Assembly (NCBI RefSeq): GCF_007991215.1
Contig: NZ_BJXX01000052.1
Span: 1-64,000 of the forward strand
DNA: 64,000 nucleotides
Source: Aneurinibacillus danicus
GTDB lineage: Bacteria; Bacillota; Bacilli; Aneurinibacillales; Aneurinibacillaceae
Direction of reading: 5' to 3'
Every line of letters starts with the position of its first letter. Position 1 is the first letter of the stretch. Made by a program: the position numbers and the translations under genes. This document shows, in pieces, positions 51,397-60,702 of this stretch. Below the pieces are notes generated by a model. It worked only from the letters and a program-made list of their open reading frames with translations, did not search any database and was not told the origin of the DNA.

Positions 51397-52491
51397 TTAT
51401 CGAAGAAGCCCCAGGCGGGTCAGTTTAACTTCCATCTCGACGTTTACTTTGATATGCGGATATTGTGCCTGCCACCACTTCGGGCTATAGCTGGAATACA
51501 CGTTTTTCGCTTGCACATAGTTGCCCAGTCCCAGAGCATCCGAATTTGCCTTTTGCAGAATACGCATGGTTTCCTCTCCCTGTTGCTCCAGATGGCGGGC
51601 CACTTTTTCCTCCAGGTTCCGTAGCTGCTTCCTTGTTTTCACCTGAACTCCTTCATATTCCAATACCTGCCCTTTGACTTTCGCTTTAATATGCAGCGTG
51701 AGCTTTTTGGTCTGCGGATTGTAAGAAACGCTTCTTATGCGTGAGTTTTTCACGAACGACAAGGTAATTTTTGTTTTTTTGTCCAGCACCATGTTTAAAT
51801 GATCCCGGTAGTTTACGCCGTCAAGCATCATGTATGAAGGCACAAGCTCCGCAGGCAGCCTTCCTGACATTTTCGAATCGCTGAACAGGGCCAATCCGCT
51901 TAATTTTATCCCCTGCTTTTCTACAATCATGTAAGGCACCGCCACAGCACGCCCCGGTGTTTTCAAATCACGAATAACGCTGCTTAAGCGGAACCTCGTC
52001 GTTCCCTGCACCCTTTCCTCCTGATGCAACACATTGTAAGTATACAGGCCTGCCCCCTGTTTGTCTCTCACATCGGCTTTCAGCGCATCGGCTGCCTTTC
52101 CTTTTACCACACCCACAAACATCATCGAACCAATGCTCGGATCACGGTAGAGAGGATCAACAATGTCCTTTATTCCACGGCGGGCGGTCTTCTCCCCGAA
52201 TAAAATGACTTTAAGCTGTCCCGCTTCGACTCTTTTTCCGGAAAGATAGCTTAATTGTTTTCGTGCGTTTTTTTCGCTGCGTGCAACAACGGTCAGCAGT
52301 TGGGGCGAAAACCTCCCTTCCGGAATCATGCCCGGGAGCGTAACCGTAATTTGTAATTTATCAGAGCCGATTCGATCATACCCCGCCATTAAAACCAGAC
52401 CCAAATCATCAAGCACTCTTCAGTCAACCGCAGTACAAGCGCCAAGCAGGACACACCCTAGCAGTATAAGCGTCCGAATCACAAGTTTCAT
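51397..52491 (-). pseudogene. gerC: gerC-type germinant receptor lipoprotein gene with in-frame TGA
   Basis: The ATG at 52491 (4-nt overlap with gerB, ATGA) begins a lipoprotein signal MKLVIRTLILLGCVLLGACT, with the lipobox Cys near residue 19. After TAVD a TGA (52420-52422) interrupts the frame; it then continues as a normal Ger(x)C protein (RVLDDLGLVLMAGYDRIG ... KLTRLGLLR, about 340 residues). Related proteins have a Trp near here, so a TGG to TGA change is likely. A GTG just after the stop could restart, without the signal peptide. Confidence 0.85.
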
Positions 52492-53591
52492 GTCTTCTTC
52501 GTTCCTTTCCTAAAGTAAGACAGGACGACGAATGCCGCCGTATAGACACCCAGCACATACACCCAGATGACGCCCAGATATAACAGAACCTGGTCAATAT
52601 CGAGAAAACGATCCGGTATAAAGAGCAGCGTCAGGAAAATCAGTAGCGTCAGCGTGCCCGGCTTGCTTAAGAATGACCCTTTTCGGATATGCTGGATGCT
52701 TTGTCCGCAGATAAGAATAAAACCGGTAACCGAAAGAAGAATCAGCATACTCCATGTACTCAGTCCGATGATTTCGACACGTTCAATAAACGGAAGCTGC
52801 ACCAAACGGAACATATCCATCGTAGGATAGGATTGATGCTTCAACATATCGCTTCCATACATTCCCGTTGCCCCGACGATAATCAAAAAATAAACCAATG
52901 TAGTAAACCAGTGGCCCAGAGATGCATACAGTAGTGCTTTTTTCTTGGGCGCGATAAGCGGATAAAAGAAAAAGACGATTTCAAAGCCGAAATAATCCAG
53001 CATGATATCTTTTGTGGCTTTTGCATAGTCTTTTATTTCATGCTGGAAAAGCGGGAGCATAAATTCCCACTGAAAATTCAAGTAGGGATAAATCAGAAAA
53101 ATCATAAGCCACACCGTAGAAAGAAGAACCACAACGCTAAAGCGGGTCAAAAGAGAAATACCGCCGCGCAAAATGAGATAACACGGATAAAGAAACAACA
53201 GATACAAAAAGACCGGGGAGCTGGCGGTAAAAATAAAGTCCTGGAGTATGCCAATGAAATCACGCAGCAAGAGCACTCCGAGCAGGAAATAGTACACCCC
53301 GATAAGGATGGAAAGAAACGAATTCAATGTTTTGCCGAACAGGATATGCCCGACTTCCAAAAGCGATAAACTCTGATATTTCCGAAGCACATAAAATATA
53401 CATACCATAACGAACTGGACGAGAAGTGCCGCTAAAATAGCCACAATCCAACCTTCTCTTCCCACATCTTCAGCCATCACACGCGGCGCCCGCAGAATCC
53501 CAACCCCTACCTGCATGGTATTGACCAGAAAAAATAAATAAACCGGGTCAATGGAAAACCCGCCCCCGTATACGCCTCGACTCTTCTCCAT
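52488..53591 (-). CDS. gerB: GerB-type spore germination permease
   Basis: The B subunit of a nutrient germinant receptor, in the APC-like permease superfamily. The 367-residue protein has about ten transmembrane helices, starting DPVYLFFLVNTMQVGVGILR, and polar loops such as RFVPLPFIERVEII-like FRLVQLPFIERVEIIG. ATG 53591 follows AAGGAG by 8 nt. It overlaps gerC by 4 nt and follows gerA. Germinant specificity cannot be told. Confidence 0.92.
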   Translation of the reverse strand: MEKSRGVYGGGFSIDPVYLFFLVNTMQVGVGILRAPRVMAEDVGREGWIVAILAALLVQFVMVCIFYVLRKYQSLSLLEVGHILFGKTLNSFLSILIGVYYFLLGVLLLRDFIGILQDFIFTASSPVFLYLLFLYPCYLILRGGISLLTRFSVVVLLSTVWLMIFLIYPYLNFQWEFMLPLFQHEIKDYAKATKDIMLDYFGFEIVFFFYPLIAPKKKALLYASLGHWFTTLVYFLIIVGATGMYGSDMLKHQSYPTMDMFRLVQLPFIERVEIIGLSTWSMLILLSVTGFILICGQSIQHIRKGSFLSKPGTLTLLIFLTLLFIPDRFLDIDQVLLYLGVIWVYVLGVYTAAFVVLSYFRKGTKKT

Positions 53592-53604
53592 GTACCACAC
53601 TCCT

Positions 53605-55131
53605 TCAGCTAGGCTTGTTGCCGTTTCCACGACGGACATCCTGTGCACGATTCAAAGAAGACCTGTTTAAAAACAGCGAAAATGGAAACCGAATAACACT
53701 GTCTTTCCAGTCAGCTACACGGATAGGGATGAGCGGTGACAGGTATGGCGCGCCAAGAGAGCGCATTTCCAGCAGGTGAAGCATAACGACTACAAATCCG
53801 ATAACAATACCAATGATTCCAAAGAATGCAGACAGGATAATAATCGCATAGCGAATGACACGTACCGCATTTGCGAGCAAATATGACGGAATCACAAAAG
53901 AAGAAATGGTGGAAGTGGCAACCGCAATGATGAGAAAGTTACTTGTAAATCCTGCGCTTACCGCAGCCTGCCCGATTACGATACCGCCGACAATACCGAT
54001 GGTCTGCCCGATTTTGGTCGGCAGGCGCGCACCCGCTTCGCGCAGGAACTCGATGGTTACTTCCATAAGCAGCGCTTCATACAATGGAGGAAACGGAACT
54101 TTCGACCGCGTCCTCAGAAGCGTCATCAACATATCGCTTGGAATCATTTGATAATGAAATGTAGCTATCGCCACATAAATGGCTGTAAAAAACAGGGCGG
54201 CAAACAGCCCGACCATGCGCAAAAAACGGAGCAGCGAGGCGGACAGCCAGCGGTTATAATAATCGTCAGGCGACTGCAAAAATTCCCAGAATGTACTGGG
54301 GGCGATCCATGCATAAGGGGAGCCGTCCGCGAGCACGACAATCTTGCCGTCCAGAAGCGCCGATATTGCCTTTGACGGCTGTGTGGAAGAAACAAAGTTA
54401 GGGAACGGGGAATACGGATTGTCTTCTACAAATTCGGTCAATTCCGCAATGTCCGTAATGCCGTCGCGCTGTATGCTTTCAAGCCGCCGCTTCATCTCGC
54501 CCACATTCCACGGATTGGCCAGCCCTTCCATCCACAGAACACCGACCATCGTATTCGTCCGTTTACCGACAAGCAAAATATCGAAGCGCAAGTCAGCCGA
54601 CCTCATACGCTTGCGAAGCATGCCTACGTTCGTCATCAACGATTCAATGAAGTTTTCCTGTGGTCCGAAAATGGTCGTCTCATTTTCCGACGGCTCCACA
54701 GACCGTTCCGGGGCACGAAACACATTCACCGCGATCGGAAACCCTTCGTCATGCAGGACAATGGCCCAGCCCTGTACAAGCTTTGTTATACAAGCTTCAA
54801 TGTCCTCCACCTGTTCTGTTTCGCTGCCGCCCAGCATTTCGTTCATGGCTTTTACTTCACCGCGTATAAAATGGGCGGACAACGGCCGGATTACATACGT
54901 ATCTATATATTCCGGAAGGACAATCGTACTCATATAACAGCAAATCACCGACTCTAAGCGGCGGTGGCAAAAATCCGTCATTTTACACAAAGTAGACAAA
55001 CGTGCAAAATCGGCTTCCGCTCCTTTTCCCATTTTTTTTGACATATGGTCTATCATGTCGGAAGAGGAATGGGAAACATTTCCGTGAGAATAGACGCGGT
55101 GCTGAAAGATTCGTTTAAGAAAACGCAGCAT
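53605..55131 (-). CDS. gerA: GerA-type spore germination protein
   Basis: The A subunit of a germinant receptor. The 508-residue protein has a soluble N-terminal domain to about 250, then four to six membrane helices; the family stretches ADGSPYAWIAPSTFWEF, SPDDYYNRW, and IPSDMLMTLLRTRSKVPFPP then LREAGARLPTKIGQTIGIVG are all present. AAGGAGG lies 7 nt before the ATG. It heads the gerA-gerB-gerC operon. Confidence 0.95.
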   Translation of the reverse strand: MLRFLKRIFQHRVYSHGNVSHSSSDMIDHMSKKMGKGAEADFARLSTLCKMTDFCHRRLESVICCYMSTIVLPEYIDTYVIRPLSAHFIRGEVKAMNEMLGGSETEQVEDIEACITKLVQGWAIVLHDEGFPIAVNVFRAPERSVEPSENETTIFGPQENFIESLMTNVGMLRKRMRSADLRFDILLVGKRTNTMVGVLWMEGLANPWNVGEMKRRLESIQRDGITDIAELTEFVEDNPYSPFPNFVSSTQPSKAISALLDGKIVVLADGSPYAWIAPSTFWEFLQSPDDYYNRWLSASLLRFLRMVGLFAALFFTAIYVAIATFHYQMIPSDMLMTLLRTRSKVPFPPLYEALLMEVTIEFLREAGARLPTKIGQTIGIVGGIVIGQAAVSAGFTSNFLIIAVATSTISSFVIPSYLLANAVRVIRYAIIILSAFFGIIGIVIGFVVVMLHLLEMRSLGAPYLSPLIPIRVADWKDSVIRFPFSLFLNRSSLNRAQDVRRGNGNKPS

Positions 55132-55204
55132 GCTCTCCCCTCCTTTTGGCTTCTGTTACTTAGCTTGGATGATTAGGCAAAAATTATCCGCTCACACAAA
55201 CAAA

Positions 55205-55238
55205 AACAGCCGGCCTCATTCGAGGTCGGCTGCACTCA
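55205..55238 (-). terminator. Terminator of the DEAD-box helicase gene
   Basis: CAGCCGGCCTC-ATTC-GAGGTCGGCTG, directly after the helicase stop on the minus strand; TTTTTG follows. Confidence 0.8.
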
Positions 55239-55239
55239 T

Positions 55240-56445
55240 TTATTTCCTGTTATGCGTCTTTTTGAATTTGGTATTTTGTTTTTTCTTTAATGGCGGACGG
55301 GGGCGCCGCTCCTGCGGCGATATAAGCCGTCCTTGAAACAACACGCGCTCCGGCATTTCAATATGAAGCTGTTTGGCGAGCTTGCCGGCCATAAACTTTT
55401 CTTTCGGCTCAAGCAGTGTCACCGCCATGCCACCTTTGCCCGCACGGCCAGTCCGGCCTACCCGGTGGATATAGCCGTCCGTATCAAGCGGCAAATCAAA
55501 GTTAATGACATGCGTAACATCGTCAATATCAAGTCCACGCGCCAGCAGGTCAGTCGTTACCAAACATCGGATGTCACCTCTGCGGATGCTATTCATCGCC
55601 TGCTCGCGTTCCGCTTTTCTCGTTTCGCTGTGAATGCCGGCGATGGACACTCCCTTGGCAGCAAGCCAATTCGCAATGTCGGCTACCTGATGCAGTTTTT
55701 TGACGAAAATCAGCGCACGTTCCGGGTTCAGTGCATGCAGCAAACGACGCAGCGTTTCAAATTTCTCCCGCTCCGGTGTCACAATGAAATACTGTTCGAT
55801 GAGCTCCGGCAGGCGAGACTTCGCACGAATTTTAATCACCTTTGGCTCCTGATCCGTCCACTTCCTGCCCCACTCTTCTACCAGCGGCGAAATCGTGGCC
55901 GAGAAGACGGATAGCTGCCGATCCCGTGGCGTTCGCTGCACAACCGCTTCCACTTCGCGGATCATGCCGGATTCCAGCATCTGATCGGCCTCGTCAATGA
56001 CCACCATCTTGACTTCGTGCACTTTCAGCTTTTTCTTCTCGATTAAATCATAGATGCGACCTGGCGATCCGACGATAATGTGTGGTTTCTGTTTCAGTTT
56101 TTCCATCTGGCGCTTGATGTCCACACCGCCCATAATAATTTGAAAACGAATGTCGGTTGCGTTGCATAATTCATCAAGCACGTGGCGAATCTGCACGGTT
56201 AATTCGCGGGTAGGGGCCAAGATTAGCGCCTGGGTCGCGGAACTGTCCGCTTGAATCCGCTGCAGCAGCGGAAGCAGATAAGCAAGCGTCTTGCCCGTGC
56301 CTGTCTGTGATTCGCCTACCACACTCCATCCTTCGAGCAGAAACGGAATGGCCTGCTGTTGAATCGGTGTCGGCGCCTTGATATTCATATTCGCAAGCCC
56401 TTTTAACAAAAAAGGGGCAAGCGTACTTTCGGCAAAAGTTTTCAT
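55240..56445 (-). CDS. DEAD-box RNA helicase
   Basis: A 401-residue RNA helicase with Q motif region PTPIQQQAIP, motif I GESQTGTGKTLAY, motif Ia PTRELTVQ, DEAD (IDEADQML), SAT (VFSATIS), and HRVGRTGRAGKGG. The C-terminal tail is strongly basic (RRPRPPLKKKQNTKFKKTHN). It resembles the CshB/YfmL group. The ATG overlaps the resE stop (ATGA, 4 nt), so it is translated with resE. Confidence 0.92.
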   Translation of the reverse strand: MKTFAESTLAPFLLKGLANMNIKAPTPIQQQAIPFLLEGWSVVGESQTGTGKTLAYLLPLLQRIQADSSATQALILAPTRELTVQIRHVLDELCNATDIRFQIIMGGVDIKRQMEKLKQKPHIIVGSPGRIYDLIEKKKLKVHEVKMVVIDEADQMLESGMIREVEAVVQRTPRDRQLSVFSATISPLVEEWGRKWTDQEPKVIKIRAKSRLPELIEQYFIVTPEREKFETLRRLLHALNPERALIFVKKLHQVADIANWLAAKGVSIAGIHSETRKAEREQAMNSIRRGDIRCLVTTDLLARGLDIDDVTHVINFDLPLDTDGYIHRVGRTGRAGKGGMAVTLLEPKEKFMAGKLAKQLHIEMPERVLFQGRLISPQERRPRPPLKKKQNTKFKKTHNRK

Positions 56446-58268
56446 CCGTGCTTCCCTTCCTCAGGCTGAGTCGGCAGCTGGATGGAGAACGTTGTGCCCT
56501 CGCCCAGCTTGCTGCGTACGGTAATCGTACCGTGATGGCCTTGTACAATATTTTTTACAATCGACAGTCCCAGACCCGTTCCGGCACGGCCGCGTGTCCG
56601 GGCTTTGTCGGCTTTATAGAATCGCTCGAATACAAACGGCAGATCCTCCGCCGGAATGCCGCTTCCGGTATCGGTTACTTCAATCGTGTACATCTCATCC
56701 TGTATGAACGTACGCAGCGTGACCGTTCCACCATGTCCGGTATGGCGGATCGCATTATCAACCAGGTTGGTTAACACCTGCTCCATCCGATCGTTGTCAA
56801 AGTAGAACGTCCCATCCGCCGCCTGCCAATCCAACTGCAGATGAATTCCCTGCTCTTTGGCTACCCCGCCGAATTTGCGAATGACTTTATCTTCGAGCTG
56901 CAGCAGATTCGCAGGCTGAATCTCCAGTGGAATATGCCCGGCTTCCATACGGGCCAGGTCAAGCAGCTCGTTGACGAGGCGCGACATGCGCAGTGATTCG
57001 TCATAAATGATCTGGGCTAATTCTTTCTTTTCTTCCTGCGACTCAGCGATATCGTCAATAATCGCTTCGCTGTAGCCCTGCAGCATCACGAGCGGCGTTC
57101 GCAGCTCATGCGAGACATTGGCGACAAAATCTTTGCGAAGCTTATCGAGACGGCGTTCCTGCGTCATGTCACGCAGCACGGCCACAGCGCCGCGTACCTG
57201 AGCATCATCATACAGCGGCGCCATAACAACGGCATAAATCCGTCCTTGCACAATCACGTCCGTTACAACTTCTTCCTCGTTTTTTACAACTTGCTCCAGA
57301 ATAGAGCGCATAGAAGGAGGAAGTCCTTTTCCCTGATCGCTTTCGTCTTCTTCAGCTTCTGCGCCGCCTTGCTCATACTCCCAAGCTTTCAGCAATTCAT
57401 CAGCCGGTGGGTTCGTAACAATAATGTGCCCGTTGCGGTCGAAAGTCATTACACCGTCCACCATGCTTTTCAGCACGCTCGCCACCTGTTCTTTTTCACG
57501 GGAGAGCGCAACAATTAAATCGTTCAGCCGACCAGCCATGTGGTTGAATGTGCTGGCCAAATCCCCTATTTCATCGTTCGTCCGAATGGAAATTTGCGTC
57601 GAGAAATCGCCGCGTGCGTATGAATCAGCCGCTTCCTTCATGGAACGGAGCGGTTGCGTAACCCGGGACGATAGGAAAAAAGCAAAAAATGTCGTCAAAA
57701 TAATGCCAATGGCAGCGGCGTAAAAGATTAACCGGGTCGTCTTATAGGTCGTCTCCCTCAATTCTTCCATCGTCTGATATAAAATCAGCTCGCTATTCAA
57801 TCCCTGCGAATGAAGGGGAACTGCTACCACAACAAACTCTTCGTAATGCGGTACGCTGCTTTTGGGCGGCAAAACCGAGAAAAAGTCCCGCGTAACGGCA
57901 ATACGATCATTGTCCCTCGCCTGTCTCAGTACCGGATGTTTCAGGAACTCTTCCGGCCTTACTTCCGGAATGGAAGCATTGTTTGGCGCTGCACTGTCCT
58001 GATTATAATTCCCGAGCGAACCGGTAAGTACCATCCGCGTATCATACACATCCACCAGTTCTCTGGCAATGTTAAGCGTTTTCTCGCTGTCTTTGTAAAC
58101 AAGAATGACATGCGCCATATTTTGCGCCAACTGCTTTAAGTCCTCCGTACGCTGCCGCTCGTAGAATTCGTCCAAAAAGGACATAAGCGTCAGGCTAAGC
58201 ACAGTCAATACGACAGCAACCAGACCGATGATTGTAATCCAAAGCTTAAAAACAACCCGGTTTAACAC
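56442..58268 (-). CDS. resE: Sensor histidine kinase ResE
   Basis: Senses respiratory conditions and phosphorylates ResD. The 608-residue kinase has two membrane helices (about 10-30 and 178-198) around an extracytoplasmic domain, HAMP (TQPLRSMKEAADSYARG), a PAS domain (DGVMTFDRNGHIIVTNPP), HisKA (FVANVSHELRTPLVMLQGY) and HATPase (NLVDNAIRHTGHG, GTGLGLSIVKNIV). The start is GTG immediately after the resD TAA. An acidic insert (GGAEAEEDESDQGKG) interrupts the PAS region. Confidence 0.95.
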   Translation of the reverse strand: MLNRVVFKLWITIIGLVAVVLTVLSLTLMSFLDEFYERQRTEDLKQLAQNMAHVILVYKDSEKTLNIARELVDVYDTRMVLTGSLGNYNQDSAAPNNASIPEVRPEEFLKHPVLRQARDNDRIAVTRDFFSVLPPKSSVPHYEEFVVVAVPLHSQGLNSELILYQTMEELRETTYKTTRLIFYAAAIGIILTTFFAFFLSSRVTQPLRSMKEAADSYARGDFSTQISIRTNDEIGDLASTFNHMAGRLNDLIVALSREKEQVASVLKSMVDGVMTFDRNGHIIVTNPPADELLKAWEYEQGGAEAEEDESDQGKGLPPSMRSILEQVVKNEEEVVTDVIVQGRIYAVVMAPLYDDAQVRGAVAVLRDMTQERRLDKLRKDFVANVSHELRTPLVMLQGYSEAIIDDIAESQEEKKELAQIIYDESLRMSRLVNELLDLARMEAGHIPLEIQPANLLQLEDKVIRKFGGVAKEQGIHLQLDWQAADGTFYFDNDRMEQVLTNLVDNAIRHTGHGGTVTLRTFIQDEMYTIEVTDTGSGIPAEDLPFVFERFYKADKARTRGRAGTGLGLSIVKNIVQGHHGTITVRSKLGEGTTFSIQLPTQPEEGKHG

Positions 58269-58982
58269 TTACTTTGGCACCTCAAGCTTGTATCCGATTC
58301 CCCAAACGGTCGCAATCATATTCGCTGCAGCCGGAGAAATTTTGTTGAGCTTCTCCCGGAGACGTTTAATATGGGTATCTACGGTACGCAAGTCTCCGAA
58401 GAACTCATAATGCCATACGTCCTTGAGCAAATCCTCACGGGAGAAGACACGGTCCGGATGGCGCGCCAGGTAATAAAGCAGTTCATATTCTTTCGGCGTC
58501 AGGCTTACTTCTTCACCGGCAACCATCACGCGATGCGCATCATGATCAATGGATAAATCCGGGAAGACAAGCACATTGTGCGAACTGCTCGGCGTCGTGA
58601 GAAACGCGGTTGCAGACGAACGGCGCAAGAGCGCTTTCACCCTGTATACGACTTCGCGCGGACTGAACGGCTTCACCACATAATCGTCTGTACCGGACTC
58701 AAAACCCTGCACGCGATTGGCTTCCTCACCTTTTGCCGTTAACATAATAACCGGGGTCGCTTTCTTTTCGCGCAGCCGTGTACATACTTCAATACCGTCA
58801 ATACCCGGCAGCATTAAATCAAGCAAAATAACATCATAGTCGGTAGCAAGCGCCATCTCAAGAGCCTGCTCTCCGTCTTCAGCTTCCTCTATTTGGAAGT
58901 TCTCTCTTTCCAAGTACATACGCAGCAGGCGGCGGATACGTTCCTCATCGTCTACTACGAGCACTTTGGCTTGATGTTCCAT
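58269..58982 (-). CDS. resD: Response regulator ResD
   Basis: OmpR-type regulator of aerobic/anaerobic respiration genes. The 237 residues include VVDDEERIR, the phosphorylation site VILLDLMLPGIDGIEV, YVVKPFSPREVVYRVK, and a winged helix with FSREDLLKDVWHYEFFGDLR. GAGGTG lies 9 nt before the ATG. In B. subtilis resD follows resC directly; here a small plus-strand gene and a terminator separate them. Confidence 0.95.
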   Translation of the reverse strand: MEHQAKVLVVDDEERIRRLLRMYLERENFQIEEAEDGEQALEMALATDYDVILLDLMLPGIDGIEVCTRLREKKATPVIMLTAKGEEANRVQGFESGTDDYVVKPFSPREVVYRVKALLRRSSATAFLTTPSSSHNVLVFPDLSIDHDAHRVMVAGEEVSLTPKEYELLYYLARHPDRVFSREDLLKDVWHYEFFGDLRTVDTHIKRLREKLNKISPAAANMIATVWGIGYKLEVPK

Positions 58983-59166
58983 TTTCTTTCACCTCAGTTG
59001 ACATTTTCAATAATAAGTCTGTTTTTCTACTTATTTTACCATTTTAAGCAACGAATTTGTGACCATAATCGTACAAATTATATGTTACCCAGGTTACAAA
59101 AGACAAGCTTTTGTTTTAATCTGGAGAGTTGTGGAAACAATATAAGAGCGAAAGGAGTGAGCTTCC

Positions 59167-59385
59167 ATGAAAAAACAGGAACAAAACATTCGCTACGATT
59201 CCGAAGGTGAAAAAATCGTCAATCAGGAAATTATGAATGCCTACCAGAGCGGCGTTATCGGAGACGATGACACATACTCTCAGATGGGTGACAATCCACT
59301 AAGCGCCCATCGTCCTGAGAGCCGCCAGGAAAACCTTATGCAAGACAACGAACTTGAAGAAAAAAGTCCTGACGATTTCGAGTAG
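59167..59385 (+). CDS. Small acidic hydrophilic protein between resC and resD
   Basis: A 72-residue protein: MKKQEQNIRYDSEGEKIVNQ, then EIMNAYQSGVIGDDDTYSQM, and an acidic C-terminus ending EEKSPDDFE. It contains no Cys and no hydrophobic segment, so is probably soluble and partly disordered. AAGGAG lies 9 nt before the ATG. The gene is antisense to its neighbours and splits the usual resABC-resDE run. No family recognised. Confidence 0.7.
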   Translation: MKKQEQNIRYDSEGEKIVNQEIMNAYQSGVIGDDDTYSQMGDNPLSAHRPESRQENLMQDNELEEKSPDDFE

Positions 59386-59427
59386 TCTCTTCGCACGCGG
59401 TTTTCTTTCCTTAGCCCGTCACTACTT

Positions 59428-59472
59428 TAAAAAGCGCCTCGCTCAAATCATACAGAGCGAGGCGCTTTCGTA
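59428..59472. terminator. Bidirectional terminator between resC and the small gene
   Basis: AAAGCGCCTCGCT (59431-59443) and AGCGAGGCGCTTT (59456-59468) are perfectly complementary with T-runs outside. Confidence 0.9.
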
Positions 59473-59484
59473 TCATTATTTCAA

Positions 59485-60702
59485 TTACGCGTAAGAATGA
59501 AGCCCCGAGATGACAAGGTTGACGAAGACAAGGTTGAACATGACGATGATGAAGCCGATCACGGCCATCCACGCCGATCTCTTGCCCTGCCAGCCGCGGG
59601 AGAGGCGCAGGTGGAGATACGCGCTGTAGAATAGCCATGTAATCAGCGCCCATACTTCTTTCGGGTCCCAGCCCCAGAACCGTCCCCATGCCTCGTGCGC
59701 CCAAATCATCGCGAAGATAAGCGCGCCAAGCGTAAAGATTGGAAAACCAATCGCGATGGCACGGTAGCTAATCTCATCAACAAGATCCGGTTCCAAATCC
59801 TGCACCCACCTGCCGACCACGCCGGAAATGCGGCGGCGCAGCGCCAGGCGGGCCGCTCCATACAGCAGCGTACCACCTGCCACAGACCAGATCAGCGTAT
59901 TGAACTTGCGGGCCGCTTGGTTTCCTTTCATGAATCCCGGTGCCTCGAACCAGGGTTTCATCTTGTCTGTTGTCTCAAGCGTACCGTCTTTAGGTCCGAC
60001 AATCGCCGGCATATGGTATTTTACCTGGGAATCTACCACCTGGCCGGTCGACATTTGAAACGGCGCTTTAAATGTGGCCTGATATCCTGCAAGCTGGAAA
60101 GAGAATACAAGTACGATGAAAGCAACCAGTGTACAAATAACCCACATAACAAATTCGAGCCAGCTGGCCGACTTAGATTTCTCGTTCGGATCAAGCGTAC
60201 GCAGCAGGTACATTAAACCGCCGGCAAAGCCGACCGCAAAAGCACCCTCACCAAGCGCCGCAGTCGTTACATGAATCTGCAGCCAATAGCTCTGCAGTGC
60301 CGGAATTAACGGCGTGATTTCACGTGGAAATACCGCTGCGTACGAAACGATAAGCACGCTGAATGGCATAACAAACGCGCCGATAAGCGGAATACGGTAA
60401 ATAAGATATATCCCCAAAAACGCAAGGGTCATGGCAAAGCCAAGGAACTGCATAAATTCAAACATGTTACTGGTTGGAATGTGCCCGCCCACATACCAGC
60501 GAATTCCGATAAACACCGCATGCGCGAGAAACCCGATGACCGCCGCCGCGTATGCGAAGCGGCCGCGACGGCTCTGCTCCTCAGGCGTACGGTTGCGGAA
60601 GCTCTTGCCCGTTACGGCAACAAAAAACAGAATCGTTGCGACACAGTAAAAAATAAACGCGATGGTCAGCATAGTATTGCTGAGACCGATGAGACTATTC
60701 AC
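59485..60702 (-). CDS. resC: Cytochrome c maturation protein ResC (CcsA/CcsB-like)
   Basis: Membrane part of the system II heme lyase, with ResB. The 405-residue protein has about eight helices and the tryptophan-rich WWD-type heme motif WGRFWGWDPKEVWALITW, with likely heme-ligand His residues nearby. The start is GTG overlapping the resB TGA (GTGA), so translation is coupled. The upstream loop between helices (about 205-260) is longer and more polar than in short CcsA proteins. Confidence 0.94.
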   Translation of the reverse strand: MNSLIGLSNTMLTIAFIFYCVATILFFVAVTGKSFRNRTPEEQSRRGRFAYAAAVIGFLAHAVFIGIRWYVGGHIPTSNMFEFMQFLGFAMTLAFLGIYLIYRIPLIGAFVMPFSVLIVSYAAVFPREITPLIPALQSYWLQIHVTTAALGEGAFAVGFAGGLMYLLRTLDPNEKSKSASWLEFVMWVICTLVAFIVLVFSFQLAGYQATFKAPFQMSTGQVVDSQVKYHMPAIVGPKDGTLETTDKMKPWFEAPGFMKGNQAARKFNTLIWSVAGGTLLYGAARLALRRRISGVVGRWVQDLEPDLVDEISYRAIAIGFPIFTLGALIFAMIWAHEAWGRFWGWDPKEVWALITWLFYSAYLHLRLSRGWQGKRSAWMAVIGFIIVMFNLVFVNLVISGLHSYA

